Source of the DNA: Dipylidium caninum
Lineage: Eukaryota; Platyhelminthes; Cestoda; Cyclophyllidea; Dipylidiidae
Reading direction: 5' to 3'
Assembly: GCA_017562135.1 (NCBI GenBank)
Contig: QEYB01000150.1
Location: 248,001 to 312,000, forward strand
Length of the DNA stretch: 64,000 nt
Under the pieces are notes generated by a model, which was given only the letters and a program-made list of their open reading frames with translations, was not told where the DNA came from and made no database searches. Positions 49,301 to 60,300 of the stretch are shown one piece after another. Both the position numbers and the translations under genes were made by a program. How positions within the stretch are numbered: position 1 is the stretch's first letter; each line of letters opens with the position of its first letter.

Positions 49301-52300
49301 ATTCACACCAGGTTCCACACGGATGACAAAAACTTTTGACAGCGGTAGTCAAGTCACCGACCCTGATGATTTGGAGGTTTAGAGACTGGCAAAAAATACA
49401 AGGTCTGCGTCGCCTTCTTGTCCGTAAATTCAAGAAAATAGTGTTTCGTAGAGGTCAACTAAGACCATGTTTGAAAGCAAGCCACTGCAAACGATTCCCT
49501 TTATGATCCTTTTGTTGTGAAGATCTGTTGAAAGCTCACAGGCTTTCTGATTTGCACGCGAGGTAGCAATAAAAGGGATAGATGATGACAACAAATAAAG
49601 TTATTCTGACTGGCTAGTGGACTTTTAGGTCTTCCTGGCGAACCTGGTGAGACCGGAGATCCCGGAACTTGCGTCGGCATTCCGCAAAAAGGTGACAAAG
49701 GTGAAAAGGGCGAACGAGGTGCCCTTGGACCCATGGGACGTCCAGGTCCCGTTGGCGATTCTGGCGAACGAGGACCTCCAGGGCCTGAAGGACTTCCAGG
49801 TCAGTCGGGTAGTTCACACGTACGATTTGCATCAAAATTTTCCCACAGGACTTTTAAGTAATATTGTCAAAATGCCCACACTATTTGGTATAAGTTATGG
49901 TTTGTCATTACAGGTCCTAAAGGATCAATAGGACCAAGAGGTCCAGTCGGCCCCCCTGGGCCTATGGGCCCTCCAGGCGAATCTGGAGACCAAGGAGTCG
50001 TAGGTCCAGAAGGGCCTAAGGGCAAACCTGGGCCGCGTGGACCTCCAGGGCCTATGGGTTTGTCATATCAATACTTCTTTTCTTCTCCAAAGTTATCATC
50101 AATCCGCATGTTTATTGCTTGGTTTCCAGGACCTCAGGGAGAAAGAGGTATTCCCGGAGACCCTGGCCCGGAGGGTGATCCGGGACCTGACATGATCGGA
50201 GTGCCGGGAGAAACAGGAGACCCTGGCGAACGAGGTCCTCCTGGACCTAAGGGCAGTGTCGGCCTTCCGGGTCGTCGTGGTATCAAAGGTGAGCCCGGTC
50301 CTGATGGAGTTGGGATTCCTGGAGTGCCTGGAGAGCGAGGTGACTCTGGAGATAAAGGCCTACCTGGCCCTCCAGGAAGGCCTGGCGGAGTTGGTGAGAA
50401 AGGTGAGCGTGGCCCTCCTGGTGAACAAGGCGATCGAGTAAGTTTTATTCATCACCGAATTTATTCTCGCTATTTTAGAACTTCTTAAAGAAACAGAGTG
50501 GTATTTTTTCAGGGTGAAGAGGGCGCTATGGGACAACGTGGACCCCCGGGACCACAGGGTCCGGTAGGTTATGATGGCAGAAGAGGCTCCAAAGGCCAAC
50601 CTGGTCCGCCTGGATTGAAAGGCGAGAAAGGAGATCGTGGTGAACCAGGTGACATGGGAGCCATCATCCAGGGACGCCCTGGCGAACCTGGTGACGAAGG
50701 TGAACGTGGCTCTCCTGGACCACAGGGCCATAAAGGCGAACAGGGGCCCCCGGGTGAAGAAGGAGTATCGGGGTTAGAAGGGGAAACCGGGCCTCAAGGC
50801 GAACGCGGAGATCCAGGGCCTAAAGGAGAACGAGGTGAAGCTGGCCCAGACGGACTGCCAGGCTATCCAGGTCCTCCAGGTGAAAAAGGTTTACCAGGAG
50901 AACGCGGACCTGACGGAGAACAGGGTCCCATTGGTCCTAGTGGCGACCCAGGATTCGAAGGACCTCCAGGACATTGTATTCCTGGTCCTACTAGTCAGAA
51001 AGGTGAACCTGGACCGAAGGGACTCATGGGGCCCGTTGGTGAAAAGGGTCTGCCAGGTAATTTAAAGTTTCATCACATTATCTAGATATGAATGGAGGAA
51101 TAGGACAAATGTTGACTGCGATGTATTTAATAGGTCTGCCCGGAAAGATTGGAAAGCAAGGTCCTCCTGGAATTCCTGGACGGGGTATCCCCCGGTCCAC
51201 CTGGAGACCGCGGCGATGCTGGTTTTCCTGGTCTTGATGGTCTGTTGAGCCGAAATCAATATTCTTCCATTCACTTTCGTAGAACTACTTACATTTGACA
51301 AAAATGTACCTAATGCAGGGCCAAAAGGTGAAAAGGGTGAAAAGGGCGAACCGGGAGAATCAGGTCCACGTGGTTCGAAGGGTCGCCGAGGACCAACAGG
51401 TTTAAAGGGCGATCGTGGAGACCCCGGTCCGGATGGTTTGGATGGGCGTCCGGGAGAATCGGGAGATCCTGGACCAGACGGTCTTCCGGGACTTGTTGGA
51501 GAACCCGGACGTCGCGGAATAGACGGACGTGCGGGCCAGAAGGGCGACAAGGGCCAGCCTGGTCCCCGTGGAGATCCTGGCGACATCGGTCCGGTTGGTG
51601 ATGAAGGTCCTATGGGCCCCATTGGAGAAGCTGGAGAGGATGTTGATGGTATAGCCGGTCTGAAGGGTGATAAGGGTGAGCCTGGACGACAAGGTCCAAG
51701 GGGACAAGCGGGAGACTCCGGACCTCCAGGAATCGACGGACCGAAGGGTGAACGGGGCATAACCGGCGAACCCGGTGTCCAACCAGGACCGATGGGAGAG
51801 AAGGGAAATATGGGTCCTAAAGGACCTCGGGGTGAAAGTGGATACCAAGGTCCAATCGGGGATCGCGGCCCCCCTGGGCCTCCTGGTCTTCCTGGACCAA
51901 CTGGCCAGGTTTTGGCTAGTACATACCTCTTTACTCGCCACTTCCAGGATCCAAGTGCACCCATAGAATGTCCCGCTGGTTCACAGCGTATCACCGAGGG
52001 CTTCAGTTTCGTCATGGCCAATGGAAATGGGGAACTGACTACTATGGACCTCGGTATGTCTGCGGAGGCGTATTAGGCTCTGTGCATTTATATAATATCC
52101 GGAACAATATAACTCTCTTTCAACAGGTACTCACAGTTCATGTCTGCCAATGTTCAGCATCATGCCGTTCTTCCAGTGCCTACGCGATGGATCATGCCAA
52201 CTGGGAGTAAGAGCTGACAGATCTTACTGGTTGGCGACGACAGAACCGCTGCCAATGATGCCGTTGGATGTGAGCGAGGTGCGCCAGAGGGTTGCTCGTT

Positions 52301-53246
52301 GCGTTGTCTGCGAGGCTCCAACACAGGCTTATGCTTTCCACAGCCAAACCAACAGCCTAGACGACGTCCACTGCCCGCCAAACTGGATCGAACTGTGGAA
52401 TGGATTCAGTTTCTTCATGGTGAGATTAAGATGAATTTACTTTATGACCAAAAATCTCATATTTGTGACTAAAGGGGGCTTGTGTAAAATGTCACAATAG
52501 ATTTTGGGTTGCTTTCTATTAGGCTTAACGAAAACTTTTTACCGTCCATTGAGAAAAGCGTGGGGACTCTAGATGCCGTCATCTGAGGTTTGATAAGACT
52601 GAGGGCAATCTAATTCATCACTGAACTTAAAAGTACGTTTGGGTTAACTCTTGGGGTGTGGTAGGACCGGCTGTGCATGATTTGACTTCTAAGTAGTTTT
52701 AGTGTTCGGGGCTTCGAAGATAAGAAAGATCGTCGCGTAGAAACAACGCTCTTGCGTAAAAGGCAAACAAAGAATGGAGATGTTGACTCTTTTTTAATAA
52801 GTTATGACGTGAGATCTATCTGACAGGTTGAGGCGCAAAGATTTAATGTGAACGGATATTTGGCGTTGCGTCAGGGAAGGCAAAAAGGCCATGTCTCATT
52901 TCAGAAAGTGACAGTAGGAAATGGATTAACCCTCATTTGTAATGCTCATTTCTAGCATACAGCTGGTCACGGCGGTGGTGGCCAACAATTATCATCGCCG
53001 GGCAGTTGCTTGGAACACTTCCGTTACGCTCCACTGCTCGAGTGTAACAATGGAATGAGCTTATGCAATTATTGGAGCGATGCGAAGGCCTACTACCTGC
53101 GCCATGTGCAGAACGCAACTTCTTTCCAGAAACCCCGAGGTCAGTACATGCGCGAGAGCACCTTCGGCGATAGCGGTGTTTTGCGTGAGATTAGTCGTTG
53201 TCGAGTGTGTATGCGGCAGCGCTATGAGTTCCACCGTCAACGATAA
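43386..53246 (+). CDS. Collagen IV alpha chain C
   Basis: About 1,790 residues with signal, 7S, interrupted helix and NC1. Exons: 43386-43441, 43494-43566, 43619-43696, 43731-43865, 43936-44043, 44122-44244, 44400-44435, 44515-44577, 45037-45219, 45290-45343, 45416-45477, 45556-45600, 45675-45794, 46312-46663, 46736-46885, 46968-47146, 47223-47420, 47506-47716, 47790-47960, 48032-48139, 48220-48360, 48953-49087, 49629-49799, 49914-50057, 50130-50437, 50513-51056, 51134-51239, 51319-52053, 52127-52419, 52956-53246. The start ATG 43386 was chosen because it joins in phase to a hydrophobic signal ([18 protein letters not shown]) and then to the 7S exon ([12 protein letters not shown]). Two one-base shifts break the raw frame: an A missing at about 45448-45449 and an extra C in 51189-51193. 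Both lie in homopolymers, and correcting them restores register and phase. Confidence 0.88.
51909..53246 (+). other. NC1 domain of collagen IV chain C
   Basis: It starts [13 protein letters not shown] and contains [36 protein letters not shown] and CRVCMRQ. The block TTEPLPMMP resembles the alpha-2-type chains of vertebrates, with the Met pair at 52255-52260 where the sulfilimine Met sits. The lysine partner motif (LKAG) is absent. It has an extra phase-1 intron (52054-52126) inside the first half, and shares with A and B the phase-0 intron before the last Cys block (52420-52955). Confidence 0.88.
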
Positions 53247-53714
53247 AAGGATGCCACCGCTTACACCAGCACTTCCTCCGTCGTCCCGTCATGTCTCATC
53301 TTTTTCACCCTCTACCTCCTCGTCCCCTCCTGCCACTCCCTCTTCCACTTATTCCTGCTAGCAATTATATATATTTTCTTTTTTGGAATTAGGCACTCTT
53401 AAGCATGTGTAGTAAATGTTACGCACCATTCTTCCCCTACACACCTCTAGTTAATCTTCTCTGTTTTCAAGCACATCTGCTTTTTATTTCAACCTTCCTT
53501 CGTTTCACTAACGTACTCTAGTCCCTTCTATGGTTTTTCCATTTCTTCACTTTCTCTGTGATGAAACCTGCTGTTAATAGCAACTTCGATGTAATAACAG
53601 CCTAGCACTATCTCTAGCAATGTTATCTCCCCAAAGTACAAAAAGAGTGGAGCCAGCCAAACGAAAACAACTAGGTTGCGCGACAATACGAAGGTGCAGA
53701 AATTGTAATAACAA

Positions 53715-53720
53715 TTTATT
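53715..53720 (-). terminator. Candidate polyadenylation signal for the Speedy gene
   Basis: AATAAA on the minus strand, about 480 nt past the stop codon at 54198. If used, the 3' UTR overlaps that of gene C. Confidence 0.35.
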
Positions 53721-53935
53721 CAAATGAGCCGCAGATAATGACAATATAAAAATTGGATCAAACGCAGTTATGTACAAGTCAAGTTGTATATATACTGTAG
53801 GGGTAGCACACCGTATTACAAAACAAAACCGTAAGGTGAAAGACTATAAAAATTCATTATTGCAAAGTAAAAAACTCGTCAATTTTCAAATCACTCTTCT
53901 CCCGCCGAAAAACTTCCCTTGTTTTTTGCTAAAAT

Positions 53936-53941
53936 AATAAA
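53936..53941 (+). terminator. Candidate polyadenylation signal for collagen gene C
   Basis: AATAAA about 690 nt past the stop codon of gene C. A second AATAAA lies at 54138-54143. Confidence 0.35.
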
Positions 53942-54197
53942 GTTATCTTCTAAACAGTCGGGTGATTATAACGTTGATTCTCGGCGGGTAAAAGTCTCCT
54001 TACTATGAAACTAAGATGGGAGACATAAAATTGCACGAGTCTTAACTTTCCTTTTAGCAACAAGCAGACCTTCTATGGAGAAATTCTTAAGCACACGAAA
54101 AAGAAATCATGCATAACAGAAGTCTAAATGGTGTAATAATAAAGCATTCTAGTCTTTAAAATATCCTAATTTAATTAAAATCCGGCCAGAACCGTAT

Positions 54198-55362
54198 TCA
54201 TATGTAGAGGTTCTCAAACGTACTGACAGATACACTGAAATTTTGTTCGGATGCGAATGTTTCTTGAGATAACCACGTCTCATCGTCACATGAAACTTCA
54301 TTGTATGCATAAGATTCACCATCTTGGGAATAAACTCCATCCGTGCCACTGTCATTACAACCGTTAAATTTCCTCGGACGCACAGAAAGAGTAGAAATGA
54401 CACCAGACGTGTTATCCATATGGCCACACAAATTACATTCTCTAAAAATGAGTCTTTGGCTTTTAGGAGTTAGTTACTTAGGTGCACACTTTGGACCTTT
54501 TGGCATATTGGAAAGTGGACTCTTTAGATATCCGCGTTTTGCACCACCGTGATGAGACAATCGGGTTCTATCGGAAACTTCAGGACAAGCAAAAATTGTA
54601 AGTAACTAAGTGGTGTGATAAATAGTCATTGGCCTACATCATCACAACATTTAGCCCCTACTATAGCTCTGTAGTGCATCCTTGCCCAAAGGCATTCTTT
54701 TCTCTGTAAAAACGACGAAATTTTATTTCGCCATCGAGTGCCAAGTGCCCAAGGAAATATCTCGTATTTAAGGTCTTCATCATCTTCTTCAATATCGTGT
54801 GCCAAATATCTGTTATGTAACATTGTATTACCAAACTTACAAACAACAGAAGAAGTTTGTCCGGGTATATTCATTGACAGCAAAATTGCACCGCTTAAAA
54901 TAAACGAATGTCATGGCCAATAAATACTAGAGCTATAAAAAGTTTGAAGAACTTACCTTGTCAGCGTACTTATAACATTTGTCAAACTGAAGAAATTTAC
55001 CTATAACGGGGTCAACTACTGCGGGTATTAACCGTTAAAACTGTTCAATTACATATTAACTGCAAAAACTGGTCAACTTCTTCTTGTGTAACAATACATA
55101 CGCTGCGTTCAGAATCGCGTGTAATACATGACGATGGTGGTAGGTATTTTTCCCAAGGCTTGGGCGAGCGCTTGCGCTTACACAACTGCTTTGACATTCC
55201 TTTTGATCTTGCTGAAGGCGTATATCTAACGTTTCTTTTCTCCACAGTGGAAAAGGAAAGAATGCCCTCGGTTCTACTTATATTATCGAACCAAGTTATA
55301 TTCATGATAGACAACCACACGATAATAGGGTGACCTTTTAAAGCACCGGTAGGTTTTCTCAA
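54198..55362 (-). CDS. SPDYA: Speedy/RINGO-family CDK activator
   Basis: Six exons in coding order: 55362-55053, 55018-54957, 54926-54841, 54809-54638, 54605-54478, 54441-54198, giving 333 residues from the first ATG; an inner ATG at 55303-55305 is an alternative start. The Speedy box is clear: TQEEVDQFLQL, FDKCYKYADK, YLLAMTFVYFKRCNFAVNE, YTRTNFF, then EEDDEDLKYEIFPWALG, LWARMHYRAIV and CCDD. Downstream, RLSHHGGAKRGY and CNLCGH match the segment after the box in vertebrate Speedy proteins. These proteins bind and activate CDK1/CDK2 without a cyclin and act in meiosis and S-phase entry. All five introns are 30-36 nt, and phases agree at each. The tail after 54441 is Ser-rich and unstructured. 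Confidence 0.87.
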
Positions 55363-56300
55363 GTACTGTTAACACACGCGGTAAAAATTAAAACAACCAC
55401 CAAAAGTCAAATAACATAAATAAATCTACAAAGGACAAAAGCTGGTCACGAATTAAACAAGGTCATTTAAGGATAAATTAATTGGATAGGGCTCTGATTT
55501 TACTCTAGCTGCAAAGCTTATCTCACAGTATCTAGCACCAAAGACCCAATGCCTATTTTCAGGGTATTCTTAACGCCAGGAGATTTGTTTTTTGATCGTA
55601 CACTTCATTTTGCTTTGACTCGATCTTGTCTATAACAAATAACTTTGCTCAGCCTCTCATCTACCCATCGCAATATACATAAATTTACTTTTCACTCCAA
55701 CTGCGGGGTAGTCATTACTTATTGAAATGTGCGGTATACGCATGTGTCGAAGATGAAACATCGACTTTTGTACACTGTGAAGACTCAGGCCACGAGATAT
55801 TTTCACGTGGATCTCACCAAAGCTTGTGATAAGCATTCATAAATTGACAGTGGAGCATTATCGTCCCACAAAATGAAAACATTTGTTCGGGTATGATATA
55901 CCATCCTGGAATACATTAATTCGCAGGAAGACTTTCACAATGTATGGCTTGTCACAACCTGAAATCTTTGGCTTCCTCTCCAGTACATTCCCTTGAAGGT
56001 GAGCCTCCAGGTAACAAAAAATTACCAAACGATTGCACCTCTCACCAAAACTGTTGACTTGCGTCGCTAAACCGTTGAAGAGATTACACCTCCCGAGAGC
56101 CGCATTTCCAAATCAGGAAATTCACAGAAACGTTACTCCCTTTTCCTCACAAATGCGGCCCCAAGCAGCGGCCAAAATACCATTAACATCCTCCACATCC
56201 GAGATCAGCGAGAAGCAACCTTCCCCGGACAAATTATAGCAACCGAGACCACTTCCCCAAAGCCAAAACTGGAAATAAAGATCGCAATCTTAGATCTCAA
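55363..56300. other. Intergenic region upstream of the Speedy gene
   Basis: About 940 bp, AT-rich. It should contain the promoter of the Speedy gene and the sequence past the end of the RBM26-like gene. A short plus-strand frame at 56033-56239 is without homology I can recognise. Confidence 0.45.
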
Positions 56301-56355
56301 TTTATTTTATAAAACGGAAGAAAAATAATGTACAAGATAAAAGCACCTCTTTATT
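56301..56355 (-). terminator. Candidate polyadenylation signals for the RBM26-like gene
   Basis: Two minus-strand AATAAA hexamers, at 56350-56355 and 56301-56306, lie about 170-230 nt after the candidate terminal coding exon. That spacing is ordinary for a 3' UTR. Confidence 0.45.
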
Positions 56356-56528
56356 AACACAAATATTCATATTTATAGATGCACGCGTGTATGTATATAC
56401 CCCATCAACAAAACAGACAGCAGAGACAGAAAGGAGGAATCAGTTATGCTAAACGTAAAAACGGTCTTAAACACTTCTAGGACCGACGCGAGCCCAGGTC
56501 CTGCCTGTCCTCCTCCTCGTGAGCCGAA

Positions 56529-56606
56529 TCAAGGGCTTAACGAAGTCTTCACTTTTGGCGATCGAAATTCATCTCCGACTGTAGCGTCTACAACTGGTGC
56601 CGACAG
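56529..56606 (-). other. Candidate terminal exon of the RBM26-like gene
   Basis: After an acceptor ending ttctag, the phase-0 frame reads LSAPVVDATVGDEFRSPKV and stops at TGA 56529-56531. It fits the phase-0 donor at 57379 and the downstream AATAAA signals. Another frame just below it encodes an Asp/Glu- then Arg-rich end reminiscent of vertebrate RBM26/27 tails, but I found no acceptor that joins it in phase. Weak support. Confidence 0.3.
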
Positions 56607-57379
56607 CTAGAAGGCATGCAACAATGGAAAATGGATAATTTAAATAATATTGAAATGAATCGCAGCGTTATAAATTCTAGATACCAAAGTGACGTAGTGA
56701 AGAAATCTCCCGTACAGATCCACGATACCAATGAATGACCAGCCCTTAATCCTCGTCTTGGTAGTAATCATCCCATCTATCGGTTCAAAACTAACACCAG
56801 GCATTTTACGATTAAACAGAGTCATTTTGCGGGGCATCTCGAATGAAAAATGGCATCTGATTGGAGACAGATTTTAGTAGTCATTAATGACAAATAATGT
56901 CAATGACCGACAAGTTTTCCGAAATTAAAGGAATTCTATTTGGTAAAAACAAGGACGATAGCGATTTCATTCCAATATACTTCTCAAGGGCAGAATTCGC
57001 CACCGCATTCACGCTCAAGCATGCCTTTCACTGGCTATCAACCAGTCTTTCAGACCAGTGGGCATAAATTACCTGTAAACTATGCGAAATAAGCAGAGAA
57101 TGCAATGAAAAGACACCAAGGCACAAACTTTATAAAACTGAAGTTAAAACTACGAATCTGGAAAATCAGCAATCAATTCGAAGAGCCTGGGGAAGCATAC
57201 ATCGGTTTCTCAGAATACACCACCCATTTAAAAACGCCTATCAGGTTATTCTGACTTTATAAGACGGACCAACAAAAATAAGTTCAGAAAAAAAGGAATA
57301 AAAATGAAAATCTGAGGAGAATGAATTTCAATTAATGAGAAATCTGTGACAATAACTGCGGAAAACATAACTCGCTTAC

Positions 57380-60300
57380 TTCCTCATCGATGGCAGAAGT
57401 TGAACCACTCGCAACTATCTTAGCGTCACTGCTCGTCTTCCTATCTTTCTCGCCCTCCGTCTCCTCTGTTTCATCTCCCTCTCTTCGACGATGCTGTTGC
57501 TCTTGGGTCATGGAGGCAGGAGCCGCAAAAGACATGAGCAGTTGGCGTCCACGGAATTTTGGAAAAGTACGCACTGCAGCCTCAGCAAAGTCACGGGTGC
57601 AGAAAGTGATCTCAATGACAGGCTGCTTGTCGCTGTCGGAGGTGAAAGATCGGAAGGACTCTGTGTAGAGGTAGTTCATCTGGAAGTAGAAGAACGAATT
57701 CATTGAGTATAGGAAGACAAAAGAAAAAGAGGTAGAGGAAGAACGGACAGCAAGTGCCTGTCGAAAGTCCTCCACGTCGTATGTACTGAGGCCTGAGACA
57801 TAGAGTACGCGAGGTCTTTTGTCCAGTTTTGTTTGGCCTCGAATGGAGAGATTTGTAGCGGCGCTAAGGGAGGCTAGGTCACTGGGTCTAATTGTTTCAA
57901 GGTCCACCAGCTTCAAAAAGGAAATAGTAAATAAAAATAATTTTTTCATAAAAAGTCAGTTCCTTTGAGAGTTCAGAGGATTACTTTTCGTTTAAGATCA
58001 GCGATTTTTCGGCGGATTTCAGCCTGAGATTCGACTGACGACTCGGTCTGCAGTTGGGTTTCCAATTCGGACAATTGTTGCTTTACATCGGCGATCTTCT
58101 CCCGACGTTCAGCTGCCAGTGAATCAGGTAGAAGCTGTTGAACAGCACTGTGTTGTTTCGCTCCATTGTTGCGTTTAGCGGAAAAATGAATTGACTTCCT
58201 GAGTTCCTCCAGGCGCGTACAAAGACCTTTCGCTTTCGCCACAAGAGGTCGTTTATTCTCGATGTTGGAGACGGTCTCCAAGGCCGCCACAGTTTCCTTC
58301 AGCTCAGTACTCAATTGAAGGATTTGTGCCCGCTTCTCCGCTTCTACCTGCTGACGGGCTGCCCTTTGTCTTTCAAACTGCGCCAACTTCACTTGGTGTT
58401 CCTTCAGTGCAGTCGACTTCTGCCGCTCCCAGAGGGCTTTTTTACGTTGGATTGCAGCCGTAGCTGCCGCAGCTAAATCCGATGCCTCTTCGTCCATGCT
58501 GCTGTTAGAATTGCGAGAATTGCGCTTAAAGGAAAGAGACAATGTGCAACCATGGAACAGGTTTTCATTTAAAAGGGAAAAGGCAGAACTCACATTACGT
58601 GCCAAGGGGTCGTCGAAATCATCCAAGTCAGTGGAGCGAAAACGCTTTTTCGAAAGCTCATCATCTACGTCTTCATGGAAATGGGTGTCCGCGGCAAAGT
58701 CATCGTTTTCAACAGCCACCACATCGACTACCTCATCTTCCTCATCCTCCTCATCGTCTTCGTCTCCATTAACAGGATTCCCGTTTTCGTCACGTTCGAG
58801 TCGCCAACGTGATCGGTTGTTGGGAGTGGGTCTGGATGAGGGGGCAGCGGTGGTGCTACAAACACCGCTAGGGTGGCCGCGCTTGAGGAAATTCATGGTA
58901 TCTCCGACTTGGCCCAGACGAAACTTGGCAGGCAGTCGCTGAGCCATCGGCTGCGCATCGCCAAGAAGGGACTGAAATGCACATAAAATTTGGATATCAG
59001 GTGTTTCCGCAGGAAAACCCTACAATAATTGGTAATCAAAATTCAATTTTAAGCATCGGATGAAGCCCTCATGCAACATTATTCAAAGGGCCAAGGACTA
59101 CTTACCATTTAATCACACTTTAATTTTAACGACCTACCGATATTAGACTTAAAAACATTTGGACCCATTGGTAACAAGGATGAAATGGACTTTCTTATAG
59201 TCAAATTAAAATATACCTAAAAACTCCACCGTCAATGATGGAGCTTGTAAAATTATAACTTAAGGCTGCTGTGAATTAAGCAGTGAATTAGTTCAAACGT
59301 TACGATAGCCATGAATAGGTACTAAAAAGGTGCCAGCAAGAAAGCACGTGATAATTTGTTCACAAGAATACAAGCAATTGAATGGAACTCGTTAGAGGTA
59401 ATGAAAGTAAATATGGCGTACGAAATATGTCACATACATGTTCATGAAAAATTGGGCGCTGGACAAAACTAACATCGGACCTAAAGGACACACTTTAGTG
59501 CTTCTACATTAAATTTATACTGTAATTTGTTATAATGACCTATCGTTACCTCTAAAATTTACCTCAGACCTGTATCAGAGAAAAATGTGGTGGCACGAAA
59601 CGCCAACACTGAAGCGAGCCGAGTCATTAATTCAGACAACAATTCAATGTTAGAAAGATCATAAAGTTACATTAAAGAACACTCACATGTCCGAACTGAC
59701 TGAAACCCAGGGCATCAGTGTGACGTTTAAATGGTGAGCCCCTAAATCGGCCACCCCCGCCGACCATTCGGAAAGTACCTGCACTGCCATTAGCAGAGGT
59801 ACTGTGAGGAACATTAGAGGGAGGCCAAAGGGAGAGACGGATAAAGCGGTTGGAAAGTATAGGTTCCGGACTTCGATATGCGGCCTCAGCCTCTGCCGCC
59901 GAAGCGTAAGTCACAAGCGCTTGTGAATTCTGTCCACCAAAACATGTCTGGATATTAATGATAATGCCGAAGCGAGCAAAATGCTCCCGCAGACGGTGGG
60001 GTTCGTTTAGGCGCCAGGGGATCTTAGTCACGAGTAGAGAGCATTGATTTTGTTGATGACTGATAGGACTCGGCGTGTAATCAGTGGCAGCAGCGATGGG
60101 TGTGGAAGGAGCCGTATTTGTGGGCTCACCAGCTTCGTTGGCAGGCCGCCGATGTGTCGACGCGGAGGCGCCTTCATCAGCGATTTCTGGACGTGCAGGT
60201 TCGTAAGCAAGTGGAGCAGATGAAGTAGGTTCGTAAGCATTGTTGTCCATAGGAATAGCAATGATGTTCTTGTTATTAACCGCTGCAGAGCGAGACCGAA

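Larger units (their letters stand above)
53247..54197. other. Convergent 3' region between gene C and the Speedy gene
   Basis: Both neighbouring genes end here, so it should be two 3' UTRs. It starts C/T-rich after the stop of gene C and becomes AT-rich. No coding exon was recognised. Confidence 0.55.

Noticed and set aside
51062..52021. 319-codon minus-strand frame rich in Pro, Gly and Ser
   Set aside because: It is the antisense shadow of Gly-X-Y exons of gene C; such repeats keep several frames open. Similar shadows occur over all three collagen genes.
5627..53246. Short regularly spaced repeats that could suggest a CRISPR-like or satellite array
   Set aside because: The periodicity is the 9-base Gly-X-Y codon pattern of collagen exons, interrupted by introns.
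58496..58942. Plus-strand frame of 148 codons, Ser-rich
   Set aside because: Antisense of the acidic stretch and neighbouring exons of the RBM26-like gene, where GAG/GAT-rich codons read as Ser in reverse.
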